DNA of 64,000 bases from JABURQ01 sp029243145 (lineage in GTDB: Bacteria > Planctomycetota > Planctomycetia > Planctomycetales > Planctomycetaceae). The stretch spans positions 124,001-188,000 of the forward strand of contig CBFHYX010000005.1 in assembly GCA_965660145.1 (NCBI GenBank), read 5' to 3'. The notes beneath the pieces were generated by a model that was given only the letters and a program-made list of their open reading frames with translations, did not search any database and was not told the DNA's origin. The position numbers and the translations under genes are program-made. Below, piece after piece: positions 9,111-18,317 of the stretch. The stretch's first letter is position 1. Every line of letters begins with the position of its first letter.

Positions 9111-9692
9111 CAGTGGCTCACTTCCCTGTGCGCGAACTTGAACTCTCAGCAATGAGATTGCCTGCTATTAGGATCGATCATCAAGACCGGATTCTTGAAG
9201 CAGATCGGAGTGACTCATCTAGACGGTACAACCGTCACATCCTGCCAGTGTTAGTCAACTAAAGCATAATCGAAGCTCAAAGAGAGATTCATAACGACCG
9301 TTCGGTGACAGTCGAGAGGAGGTAAGGTCCATGAAATCAATGGCCCGGTGGGAGCTTAGGAGTTTTAGATCTATTTGCTCGCGTAAGAGGAATTGCTGGA
9401 GCCCCCTGTTAGAACGGGATGGAATCAAGGACCTTTTTCCTCTGGTAGACATTCAATAAAAAGCCTCACACCCACCGTATCCTCCTTTCTCACAGTCACT
9501 TAGACACTCGCACTCTTGCGAACCATGCCGCCTGTCACATTGTCAGGAAAATATCTCGAATCCGAAGATCTCGGCGAGACTCAGCTTTCATACCCCGAAA
9601 TTCGGGGATAAAATAAATGACGGACGTTCTGTCGCTCTGGAGAGCGAAGACACGAGGTCATTCTAGAACAGACCCGAGGCACCGAAAACATC
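9111..9692. other. Gene-free divergent region between the ExeA-like gene and phoH
   Basis: About 580 bases that should hold two divergent promoters. Visible inverted repeats are TCAAGA/TCTTGA near 9181-9197, GACGGT-ACA-ACCGTC at 9222-9236 and a 15-base palindrome at 9593-9607. No protein or RNA gene is supported. Confidence 0.45.
9593..9607. promoter_or_regulatory. Perfect 15-base palindrome upstream of phoH
   Basis: CCCCGAA-A-TTCGGGG reads the same on both strands around a central A and is followed by the AT-rich GATAAAATAAATG. It is 85 bases before the phoH start. The symmetry fits a dimeric repressor or activator site, though a small hairpin in the leader is equally possible. Nothing shows which protein would bind. 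Confidence 0.3.
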
Positions 9693-10631
9693 ATGACAGA
9701 GGCGATCATACCGTTTGACAGTCAGGACCAGCTACGAACTCTCTTCGGGTCGCGGGATCGCTACCTGAAGCAAGTGAAAGAGAATGTTGGAATTGAGGTA
9801 GTGATTCGCAACGGTCAACTCAAACTGACGGGCAACAAAAGCGAAGTGGCTCGCGGCGTCGAGATTTTTCAAGAATTGCAAGCGATCGTCAAAAAACACG
9901 GTCATCTGGAAGACACAGAAGTGCGCGAGATTCTGGAAGGACCGCGTTACGATGCCTCACCCACGTCCCGAATCAAACTTTCGGACAACGCTCGTTCAAT
10001 CGAGCCGCGCACCCCAGGACAAGCCGTCTACCTAGATACGATCGAGAAAAACGAAATCATTGTCTGCACAGGACCAGCGGGGAGCGGTAAAACATACTTG
10101 GCAGTCGCGAAGGCGATTGAAGCCATTCGGCGAGAAGAAGTCCGCCGAATTGTACTGGTACGCCCAGCGGTAGAAGCGGGTGAGAAGCTTGGATTTCTTC
10201 CGGGAGATATGTTAGCGAAGGTCAATCCTTATGTTCGCCCACTGTTAGATGCTCTGAATGATATGCTCGATTTTGAGACAGTACGAAAATACATGGATAA
10301 TGATGTTATCGAGATCGCACCATTAGCATTTATGCGAGGACGAACACTCAATCATACATTCATGATTCTGGACGAAGCCCAAAACACAACCGTCACACAA
10401 ATGAAAATGTTTCTGACCCGAATGGGGATGGGGTCAAAAATCATTATCACCGGCGACACGACCCAAAACGATCTACCGCCTCATGTGACCTGCGGCCTCA
10501 CAGATGCTGCAACCCGATTAAAAGGAATTCCCGATGTGGGGCTGGTAAAACTCAGTGGTCAAGATATTATCCGCAATCGACTGGTTCGAGACATCGTGAA
10601 AGCCTACGATGATGATGGAACGGAATCGTAA
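9693..10631 (+). CDS. phoH: PhoH-like ATPase
   Basis: 312 residues, typical of PhoH/PhoL proteins. An N-terminal KH-like region (EVVIRNGQLKLTGNKSEV) precedes the P-loop GPAGSGKT at 127-134 and Walker B MILDEAQNTT at 224-233, with GDTTQNDLP further on. PhoH proteins are cytoplasmic RNA-associated ATPases/putative helicases linked to ribosome and RNA quality control. The gene begins the order phoH, 7TM-HD, ybeY, corC-like, which recurs in many bacteria, so a shared RNA-maintenance role is likely. The start ATG has only a distant GAGG, 14 bases upstream. Confidence 0.94.
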   Translation: MTEAIIPFDSQDQLRTLFGSRDRYLKQVKENVGIEVVIRNGQLKLTGNKSEVARGVEIFQELQAIVKKHGHLEDTEVREILEGPRYDASPTSRIKLSDNARSIEPRTPGQAVYLDTIEKNEIIVCTGPAGSGKTYLAVAKAIEAIRREEVRRIVLVRPAVEAGEKLGFLPGDMLAKVNPYVRPLLDALNDMLDFETVRKYMDNDVIEIAPLAFMRGRTLNHTFMILDEAQNTTVTQMKMFLTRMGMGSKIIITGDTTQNDLPPHVTCGLTDAATRLKGIPDVGLVKLSGQDIIRNRLVRDIVKAYDDDGTES

Positions 10632-10758
10632 CGAATTTTACAACCAAACTTATGCCGCTAAAAACTTATTTAAATTTTGAGAGTCAAGCTGACAACGAGA
10701 AACATTCCATCTTTCTGACCCGACACGTCCGAGGCGGTTAACGCCCGGCAGAACATCC

Positions 10759-13110
10759 ATGTCTCTTTTCAGCCATAAACGATCGCGTTCCTCCAAAGCG
10801 GCTTCCATGCGCGAAGCATCAAAGCTCTCCACACGTATGGAGATCGCGCTCAAGGATCGACGAATATTGAGCAAGCTGGCTCTAACACTGTTCACGTTGC
10901 TCGGCTTGCTATTAGTCGTCGAGGGATGGCACACTCCATTCCCGTATCGCTTGGGAGACCATGTTCCACACGGAATCATTGCCCGAACACAATTCGCAGA
11001 ATTCGACAATCACAAGACGGAGCAGTTGCGACGCCAAAAGGCCGATGAAGTCCCCTATGTCTTTCGCACTGGTGTTTTTCCGATAAAATCACTCTCCGCA
11101 CGTCTGCGCAGCTACCTGACCGATATCGCCTCCGAGGCGTATTATAATGACCTCGAACCAGAGACTCAGGAAGCGTTTGAACTCACTCTCACTGCGAATG
11201 GTTCCAATAACGTCGAGCAACGAGATCTCTCCCTAGAAGAAGAATTCCAAGCGATCAAAGCCACTCTCGACTCCACTGGTTTCAGTATCAGCAGTCGAAT
11301 CGACGAAACCGTCTCCGACTTTGAATCGCTACTCGCTCCTCTCGAATCCACCGGATTACTCGATCAGGCCGAACTCGACAGACACGACATACCAATCGAC
11401 GCCTCCTTAGCCATTCTTCCTCAAGTCGAAAAGGGAGCGAACGAAGAACTCCTCCCACTCACCGATCTCCAAAGCCAAATCAAATCGCCAGTTGATGTTT
11501 TACTGACTGAACAGTTATCAGAGTCGGGAAGAATTGGTCGATCTTGGAATTCCTACCCCAATCTCGAACCGTTGAAAACTGCTTTAACTCGCTGGCTGAT
11601 GGCACAGGCTCCAGCGTCCTTATTTTATGATGGTAACACCACACAAAAGTATCGATCACTCGCTCGTGGGTCTGTTGAAGACCAAGGAACAACTTACGAA
11701 CAAGGTTCAGAGTTGGTTGTGCCGGGTTCAGTCCTGAAGGACACCGATCTCTCTCTGTTACAATACGAATTCGAGAAGTTCGAATCCAAAATCGGAACGC
11801 AACGCCATATTATTCGTGCTGTCACGGTGATGGCCATGTTCTGTGTTTTGGCCGTCCTGTTCTCGTACTATCTCAAAAACACAGAAATTCAACTTTTGCA
11901 GAGTTTTTCTCGCTTGACCATCTATCTCGGCGCCGTGCTTGTCTGCTTATTTGTAGCCCGCCAACTGTCTTACGATCCTTGGCGGGCAGAAATCATCCCC
12001 GTCCTGGTTCTGATCATGGTGATTGCCATTGCGTTTAACCAGGTTCTTGCCAGCCTCACGGCGTTTCTCGTCTCAATGATTCTGACACTCTCAACAGTGC
12101 AAGATATTGGGCATTTTGTAATCGTCGTGACTGTCTCGATCTCTGCGGCGATTGCGTTGAAGTCAGTCCCCTCACGTTCAACATTGATTAAAGTTGGCTT
12201 CATGTGCAGCATTGCCTTCTTCAGTGTTTCTTGGGGGATCAATGTTTTGCAAAGTCAGGCAGTCACAGATGTCTTCACAGATTTCGAACTCCTTAAAGCT
12301 TCTCTGCGCGGTGCAGCTTGGTGCTTGGTCGCCGGCTATCTCGTCGCAGGCAGCTTGCCATTTATCGAATCCGCGTTTGGAACAGTCACCGATATTTCTC
12401 TACTTGAAATGAGTGACATTTCGCACCCGCTATTACAAGAACTCGTCCGTAGTGCTCCAGGAACCTACAACCACTCCATCGCGGTCGCCACCATCGGAGA
12501 AGCCGCCGCGGATGCGATTGGAGCCAATGGATTACTGGTGCGTGTGGGAGCTTATTTCCACGATGTCGGGAAGATGATCAAACCCGAATACTTCATTGAA
12601 AACATGTCGGGAGACCAAACGTCACGTCATGAAAGCCTCAACCCGGCGATGTCGACCCTGATCATCATTGGTCACGTCAAAGATGGCGTTGATTTGGCCC
12701 ATCAGCACCACCTGCCTAAAGCCATCATTGATTTTGTGGAACAGCATCACGGGACAACTTTGGTCGAGTACTTCTTTCGGGAAGCCGAAAAGGTCGCCCA
12801 AGAAGAAGAGACGGGGACGGTCGAAGAGGCGGCATTTCGATATCCGGGACCAAAACCGCAATCCAAAGAAGCCGCCGTCATGATGCTTGCTGATGCTTGT
12901 GAAAGTGCGAGCCGAACATTGGTCGAACCGACTGCCAAGCGAATTGAATCGCTCGTAGATGCCTTGGCTATGAAGCGATTACTGGATGGACAATTTGAAG
13001 ACAGCACACTCACTTTGACCGAGTTGAACACCGTCAAAGACACATTGACGAAGTCACTGATCGCGATTTACCACGGACGTGTCAAATATCCCGATCAAAA
13101 GTCGGCATGA
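10759..13110 (+). CDS. 7TM receptor with intracellular HD phosphohydrolase domain (PgpH/YqfF family)
   Basis: 783 residues. After a cytoplasmic N-terminus comes one membrane segment (about 35-55), a large extracytoplasmic 7TMR-HDED domain (to about 350), a block of membrane helices (about 355-550) and a C-terminal HD domain. The HD domain shows HPLLQELVRSAPGTYNHS, the metal motif YFHDVGKM and later EQHHGT. Members such as PgpH hydrolyse cyclic di-AMP. Whether this one does is inference, since no diadenylate cyclase is in the window. It ends with an ATGA overlap into ybeY. Later in-frame ATGs exist near 10807 and 10840. Confidence 0.9.
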   Translation: MSLFSHKRSRSSKAASMREASKLSTRMEIALKDRRILSKLALTLFTLLGLLLVVEGWHTPFPYRLGDHVPHGIIARTQFAEFDNHKTEQLRRQKADEVPYVFRTGVFPIKSLSARLRSYLTDIASEAYYNDLEPETQEAFELTLTANGSNNVEQRDLSLEEEFQAIKATLDSTGFSISSRIDETVSDFESLLAPLESTGLLDQAELDRHDIPIDASLAILPQVEKGANEELLPLTDLQSQIKSPVDVLLTEQLSESGRIGRSWNSYPNLEPLKTALTRWLMAQAPASLFYDGNTTQKYRSLARGSVEDQGTTYEQGSELVVPGSVLKDTDLSLLQYEFEKFESKIGTQRHIIRAVTVMAMFCVLAVLFSYYLKNTEIQLLQSFSRLTIYLGAVLVCLFVARQLSYDPWRAEIIPVLVLIMVIAIAFNQVLASLTAFLVSMILTLSTVQDIGHFVIVVTVSISAAIALKSVPSRSTLIKVGFMCSIAFFSVSWGINVLQSQAVTDVFTDFELLKASLRGAAWCLVAGYLVAGSLPFIESAFGTVTDISLLEMSDISHPLLQELVRSAPGTYNHSIAVATIGEAAADAIGANGLLVRVGAYFHDVGKMIKPEYFIENMSGDQTSRHESLNPAMSTLIIIGHVKDGVDLAHQHHLPKAIIDFVEQHHGTTLVEYFFREAEKVAQEEETGTVEEAAFRYPGPKPQSKEAAVMMLADACESASRTLVEPTAKRIESLVDALAMKRLLDGQFEDSTLTLTELNTVKDTLTKSLIAIYHGRVKYPDQKSA

Positions 13111-13676
13111 GGATTATTGACAAGATGTACGAGATCGAGGTAACTGATCGACAATCCCTAATGGCTCTGAATGTAGACTCCCTAATACAGGTGACAGAAC
13201 ATTTACTCTCAGCCGAGCTGGTCAAATCTGCAAAAATCAGTTTGGTTTTTGTTGACGACTCTGAAATTCATCAAATCAATCGGGACTATCTGCAACATGA
13301 TTACCCGACCGATGTGATCAGTTTTCTGTTGAATGAGAGGCAATCTGAGAATCTCCCCAACTCAACAGAGATTCCCCGAGGTCGAGATCAGATTGTCGAA
13401 GGGGAAGTGATCGTGAGCACCGAAACCGCTCAACGCGAGTCAAATAATTACAATTGGAGTCCTGAAGAAGAAACGGTACTATATGTCATTCACGGCCTGT
13501 TGCACTTGGCAGGCTACGACGATCTTTCCGACCCCGAGCGTACTCTCATGCGTCGGCGAGAACGCGATATCCTGAAACTATGTGGCATGGAGCCTCCTCA
13601 ATCCGAAATGGACGAACCTCCCGGAGAATCACCCCCTGTTGAACTGCCCTTAAACCAGGAGGGCGAACGTTCGTGA
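13107..13676 (+). CDS. ybeY: Endoribonuclease YbeY
   Basis: 189 residues; the start overlaps the HD gene stop by four bases, and Met7 at 13125 is an alternative. YbeY is a single-strand endoribonuclease acting in 16S rRNA 3' maturation and ribosome quality control. The core DYPTDVISFLLNE and the metal motif HGLLHLAGYDDL are present. In most YbeY proteins the third metal ligand after GYD is histidine; here it is aspartate. A Pro/Glu-rich tail of about 30 residues follows the domain. The gene overlaps the next start, so translation of HD, ybeY and corC-like is probably coupled. Confidence 0.92.
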   Translation: MRIIDKMYEIEVTDRQSLMALNVDSLIQVTEHLLSAELVKSAKISLVFVDDSEIHQINRDYLQHDYPTDVISFLLNERQSENLPNSTEIPRGRDQIVEGEVIVSTETAQRESNNYNWSPEEETVLYVIHGLLHLAGYDDLSDPERTLMRRRERDILKLCGMEPPQSEMDEPPGESPPVELPLNQEGERS

Positions 13677-14977
13677 CAGGGACCCAATTGGAAATGAGTA
13701 TCGGTGCATCGCTCACGATTGCATTTTTACTCTCTTGGATTTCGTTTGCTCTGCGAGATTTTTCTCGCAAAAAACTCGACGATCTCTGTCGACTGCGTAA
13801 CCGCGCCGACCGTTTTGGCGAAATTCTTAAAAATCACCAACAGGCTGCCTGCCTTCTCGATCTTTTCTCGGCGACCAATATTGTGTTGCTCTTAGGTCTG
13901 ACATTCACCGAACTCAATCACCTTCAACCGGAAGAAGGCTCGTTTGCGGGCTGGACGGCTTACCTGATTGAAGTAGGTATGATCGGCTCCATATTTCTCA
14001 TTTCAACCATTATCTTGCCTTGGACCCTAGCCCGTGTCGCGGGTGAATCGATCATGGAACGATTTTGGCCATTGCTGAAAATCTGCTTGGCAATTGGTCG
14101 TCCGTACCTCACTTTTCTTGCCAAAATCGACCAGATTTTTCATCGATTGATGGGCGTCGAAGAACCTGTTGAAGGTGACACAACAATGATCTCTGAGGAG
14201 ATATTGACGGTTGTTGACGAAGGTCAAAGAGAAGGACTCATTGAACGCGAAGCGCGAACCATGATTCATCGCGTGATCGAAATGCGAGAAGTCGATGCGT
14301 CGAACATCATGACACCACGGACAGAGATCATTTCCATCCCCATAGAATCAACTCTTGAGGATGCCCGGAAACTCTTGATTGACGAAGGACACTCACGAGT
14401 CCCCGTGATTGGCGAAAACACCGATGACATCCGAGGAATTCTCTACGCAAAAGACCTGCTAAAAACTATCAACGGTCAAGCGACCGGCGAAATCCCATTA
14501 AAAGATGTCATTCGTGACCCTCTTTACGTCCCCGAAACTACGGGAGTCGATGCACTTTTGCAAACCATGAAAACCGAACGTGTCCAGATGGCAATTGTGC
14601 TTGATGAATACGGCGGTGTCTCCGGTCTGGTCACCATGGAAGATGTTCTGGAAGAGATCGTTGGGGAAATCGACGATGAATACGACGAAATCGAAGAGGC
14701 CGGAATCCAGATCATTAACGAGCATTCGATCCACGTCGAAGGACGCATGCACCTGGATGAACTCAACGAACTCGTGAACTACGACCTTCCCGAAGACGGT
14801 GATTACGATACGATTGCAGGGTTTGTTGTCTCGCAACTCGGGCACATCCCCGACCCTGGCGAAACAGTGACATGGAAGCATTATCGTATTTCAGTCCTTG
14901 AAGCCGACAAACGCAAGATTCTCAAAGTGCAGATCGACCGTGACCCCGCACTTCAGGAAGTCGGTACCGGGAATTAG
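13673..14977 (+). CDS. HlyC/CorC-family CBS-domain membrane protein
   Basis: 434 residues from a GTG at 13673 with AGGAGG 10 bases upstream. The N-terminal third has membrane helices in the position of a CNNM/DUF21 domain but only weakly resembles it. It is followed by two CBS domains (ASNIMTPRTEIISIP through VTMEDVLEEIVGEIDDEYDE, about 205-345) and a C-terminal CorC_HlyC domain (HVEGRMHLDELNELV onward). The family is linked to magnesium/cobalt efflux; some members associate with RNA metabolism through this very gene neighbourhood. It overlaps ybeY by four bases and ends four bases before the convergent dus gene. Confidence 0.88.
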   Translation: MTGTQLEMSIGASLTIAFLLSWISFALRDFSRKKLDDLCRLRNRADRFGEILKNHQQAACLLDLFSATNIVLLLGLTFTELNHLQPEEGSFAGWTAYLIEVGMIGSIFLISTIILPWTLARVAGESIMERFWPLLKICLAIGRPYLTFLAKIDQIFHRLMGVEEPVEGDTTMISEEILTVVDEGQREGLIEREARTMIHRVIEMREVDASNIMTPRTEIISIPIESTLEDARKLLIDEGHSRVPVIGENTDDIRGILYAKDLLKTINGQATGEIPLKDVIRDPLYVPETTGVDALLQTMKTERVQMAIVLDEYGGVSGLVTMEDVLEEIVGEIDDEYDEIEEAGIQIINEHSIHVEGRMHLDELNELVNYDLPEDGDYDTIAGFVVSQLGHIPDPGETVTWKHYRISVLEADKRKILKVQIDRDPALQEVGTGN

Positions 14978-14980
14978 CGA

Positions 14981-16078
14981 TTACCAACGCTCTACCGGCC
15001 CCGATGGGACAGGGATATGAGGATCGGGCAGAATACCATCTTTGGTTCCTCTCACTGGCCCTTCCTCCTCAATCACGAGAAGTGCCGCGTTGAGTTCTTC
15101 GCGTGTCTTCGCCATCTGAAAATCACCGCGTAAACGCTTCCGCACTCGCATCCCTTTTAAGTACCAGTGTCCCATTTTGCGGAATCGAATAATCGCGTGT
15201 TCTGCCGAAAAACGACGTTCGAGATACGCATATTGCTTGCGAAGCAAGTTCAATCGATCAATGAATGTTCCTGCCGGACCGTACTCTCCCGTTGCTTCCC
15301 ATTCGGCTAATTGCCGAAAGATCCAGGGGTTTGCTAGAGCACCACGACCAACCGAGACACCATGACAGCCAGTTTCTTCAAACATACGACCCGCATCTGG
15401 AATCGAACGGACATCACCATTCCCGATGACGGGGATATTTTTAACCGCCTCGACCGTTTTGCGAATTCCTTCCAGATTAACGCTTCCTGAAAAACCCTGT
15501 TCTCGGGTCCGTCCATGAATCATGATGGCGGCAACACCGACGGACTCAAACGCAGCCGCAAAATCGGGTGATGTGATTTGTTGCTCGTCCCAGCCGAGTC
15601 TCATTTTCACAGTAACGGGAATCGCCACCGCTTCCACAATTTGCCGAACGAGCTGGACCGTTTCTTCCTGTTGACACATCATCGCCGAACCCGCACCACC
15701 TTTGGTGATACGATGCACGGGACACCCCATGTTGATGTCGATTGCATCAACACCGTAATCCTCCAAAAACTGTGCCGCCTGACACATGATGTCTGGTTCG
15801 CTCCCAAAGATCTGCACGGAGAAAGGCCGGTCCTCTGCACAAGTCTCGATCATCGATCTCGTCCCTTCGTTGCCGTGCAGCAATCCTCGGGCATTCACCA
15901 AATCAGTGGTCCCCAAGCTCAATCCCCCCAGTTCGCGAACAATCAACCGAAATTCAAGGTTCGTAAAGCCGGCAAGGGGAGAAAGCAGGTAGCGAGAAGG
16001 GAGTGCCAGCGTTCCATACTGAAGCGAAGGCCGTGTGGGTGGCTTCGGATGCTGATAACGGATCGATTCGATTGACAC
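14981..16078 (-). CDS. dus: tRNA-dihydrouridine synthase
   Basis: 365 residues from a GTG at 16078 preceded by GAGGTG about 10 bases upstream. Dus enzymes use FMN and NADPH to reduce uridines in tRNA. The FMN-binding start LLSPLAGFTNLEFRL, the catalytic cysteine in DINMGCPVHRITKGGAGSAM (about 120-140), VKMRLGWD and the phosphate-binding GNGDVRS and VGRGALANPWIF are all present. The sequence resembles the DusB group, but the exact target uridine cannot be read. It converges with the corC-like gene. Confidence 0.93.
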   Translation of the reverse strand: MSIESIRYQHPKPPTRPSLQYGTLALPSRYLLSPLAGFTNLEFRLIVRELGGLSLGTTDLVNARGLLHGNEGTRSMIETCAEDRPFSVQIFGSEPDIMCQAAQFLEDYGVDAIDINMGCPVHRITKGGAGSAMMCQQEETVQLVRQIVEAVAIPVTVKMRLGWDEQQITSPDFAAAFESVGVAAIMIHGRTREQGFSGSVNLEGIRKTVEAVKNIPVIGNGDVRSIPDAGRMFEETGCHGVSVGRGALANPWIFRQLAEWEATGEYGPAGTFIDRLNLLRKQYAYLERRFSAEHAIIRFRKMGHWYLKGMRVRKRLRGDFQMAKTREELNAALLVIEEEGPVRGTKDGILPDPHIPVPSGPVERW

Positions 16079-16157
16079 TCGGTCACCTCGATAACAACGG
16101 CAAGTGCGACCACTGACTGAAGCTGTGGTTACAGGAACAATGAGAGGGTTCTCCGCA

Positions 16158-18179
16158 TCACCTCAATGCGGCGGAAAGCTCTCGTTTGCAAGTATCTATG
16201 ATTTGCTGTTGCGCCACATCCACTTCATCCCCGGTCAGTGTTCTTTCAGCAGAGCGAAAAGAAACACTTAACACATAAGACTTGGAGTCCGCGGCAATTT
16301 GTTTCCCTCGATACTGGTCCACAAACTCAACCTCGCTCAACAATTCCCCAGCGGACTGACGAACAGTCTCTTCAAGCTTTTGCCAAGGAACATCTTCTGG
16401 CAAGACAAAATTCAAGTCGCGTTCAATCGACGGGTATTGTGGCAAGGCTTCAAATGCGGGAGTTAACTCGCAAACTTCTTCGATTACCGAGAACGAGACT
16501 TCCGCTGCTGAGACCGCGTCGCGAAGATCGAGTCGATCTTGAACCTCCCGTGTTAATTCTCCACAAACGCCCCAAAATGTGCCGTTCACAAGAACTTCAG
16601 CAGCGCGTCCCTCTTCAAATTGAGGACGTTCACACGGTCGAACTTCCAGCTTCGCATTTCGATTGATACCCGACAGGATCGTTTCCAAAACACCACGCAA
16701 CTCTCGAAAACTCCATCCTCCCACGAATCCTAATGTCCGTGGTTGGGCGTCTTCTTTGGCAACCGACGAATCAGCAGTGTGGTAGACCCGTGAGATTTCA
16801 AACAGGCAGGCATTGAACTGCGAATGTTTTTCATTCTCTCGACGCCATTGCAATAGCGACGGAATCAAAGATCGCCTGAGAATATTTTCCTGCTTTCGAG
16901 AAGAATGTTCGACCGACATGGGGGCGTTATTGTCACCCGGATTCCACAAATCGTACTGTTCCTGAGTCACGAAGCTTAATGTAATCGCTTCATAGAGCCC
17001 CAAAGAGGTCAACGAATGTCGCACTTTGGAGGTCACACGATCAGCCAGGGTTCGTGAAGACGAGACGACATCAATCACCGCATCCGTCGGAATTTTCTCG
17101 TAACCGTGAATTCGGGCAACTTCTTCGATGAGATCAACTTCCCGTGTCAAATCACGACGCCAAGAGGGTACAAGATAGAACCCAGACTCCTTACCACCAC
17201 TCGTTTTTTCTAATCCGAGCGACACAAGAATCTGATCTGACTCATCAGCGGTCACAGGAATGCCCAACAAGCGTTCGACTTGAGCATATCGCAACTCGAC
17301 TGGATCACGTTGCGAGTCGATACCTGCTCCCGCTGTAATTGAGCCTTTAGCCAGTTCTCCGCCAGCCAATTCGAGAATCAATTCACAGCAACGGCGTGAT
17401 GCCCGATCAAGTTGCTGTAAATCGACACCACGCTCAAAACGATATGAAGAGGGGCTGTGCAGGTTTAAGGCCCGCGCAGTATTACGCACACTCAATGGTT
17501 GAAACGCGGCGGTTTCGACTAGAACATCAACGGTGCCTTCGTTGATTTCCGTTTCCAATCCACCCATCACGCCAGCAATCGCCACCGGTCGACTTTCGTC
17601 CGCGATGACGCACGTTCCGGCATCGAGCTTATATTCCTTTTGATCAATGGCCGTGATTGTTTCATTTTTTGTCGCTTCGCGAACGACAATTTTCTGGCCA
17701 CCCAGCTTGCTCAAATCAAAGGCGTGTAACGGCTGACCGCATTCCATCAACACGTAGTTAGTGATGTCCACGATGTTGTTAACGCTCGGTTGGCCAATCG
17801 TCGCCAAGCGTTCAACCAGCCATTCCGGCGAGGGGCCGACCTTAACACCCTTGATCACACGAGCGATATATTGAGGGCACAACTCGGGAGATTGATTTTC
17901 GACTGTCGCCAGATCGTTAATTTTGTGGGAACCTTCGGTCGGCTGCGGATTGGGAACGGTCAATTGTTTTTCGAACAACGCCCCAATTTCACGAGCAACG
18001 CCGATGTGTCCCAGACAATCAGGCCGATTACTGGTCACTTCCAAATCAACACAAACATCGTCGCCAACCTGCTCAATCCCTTCGAGATTCAGGCCACTCA
18101 TAGTCAACTCGTGTGTCACTTCTTCGACACCGAGATCGTGTTGCACGTAATCTTTAATCCACTTCCAACTGACCAACAT
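16158..18179 (-). CDS. pheT: Phenylalanine-tRNA ligase beta subunit, short form
   Basis: 673 residues from the ATG at 18179, where the protein opens with the family start MLVSWKWIKDYV. PheT pairs with PheS to charge tRNA-Phe. The B3/B4 core (TSNRPDCLGHIGVAREIGAL, VDITNYVLMECGQPLHAFD), B5 (SSYRFERGVD), the core-like region (LIEEVARIHGYEKIP) and the C-terminal anticodon-binding FDX-ACB domain (YPSIERDLNFVLPEDVPW) are present. It passes from residue 39 (GIEQVGDD) straight to VTSNRPDC, so the OB-fold tRNA-binding insertion of about 105 residues found in E. coli PheT is absent. pheS is not adjacent. The ribosome-binding site is weak (GAAAG). Confidence 0.95.
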   Translation of the reverse strand: MLVSWKWIKDYVQHDLGVEEVTHELTMSGLNLEGIEQVGDDVCVDLEVTSNRPDCLGHIGVAREIGALFEKQLTVPNPQPTEGSHKINDLATVENQSPELCPQYIARVIKGVKVGPSPEWLVERLATIGQPSVNNIVDITNYVLMECGQPLHAFDLSKLGGQKIVVREATKNETITAIDQKEYKLDAGTCVIADESRPVAIAGVMGGLETEINEGTVDVLVETAAFQPLSVRNTARALNLHSPSSYRFERGVDLQQLDRASRRCCELILELAGGELAKGSITAGAGIDSQRDPVELRYAQVERLLGIPVTADESDQILVSLGLEKTSGGKESGFYLVPSWRRDLTREVDLIEEVARIHGYEKIPTDAVIDVVSSSRTLADRVTSKVRHSLTSLGLYEAITLSFVTQEQYDLWNPGDNNAPMSVEHSSRKQENILRRSLIPSLLQWRRENEKHSQFNACLFEISRVYHTADSSVAKEDAQPRTLGFVGGWSFRELRGVLETILSGINRNAKLEVRPCERPQFEEGRAAEVLVNGTFWGVCGELTREVQDRLDLRDAVSAAEVSFSVIEEVCELTPAFEALPQYPSIERDLNFVLPEDVPWQKLEETVRQSAGELLSEVEFVDQYRGKQIAADSKSYVLSVSFRSAERTLTGDEVDVAQQQIIDTCKRELSAALR

Positions 18180-18317
18180 TGTCGGACTTTCACTATCAGA
18201 TATCAAAATCAAATCAGGAGAGGAATCCTATCTCTGGATCCACTCTCACTGGCAGTAGATTACTGTAACTGGACCCGGAATAATGGGCAACCAGTCCAGA
18301 GTAAGTCGCAATATCTG

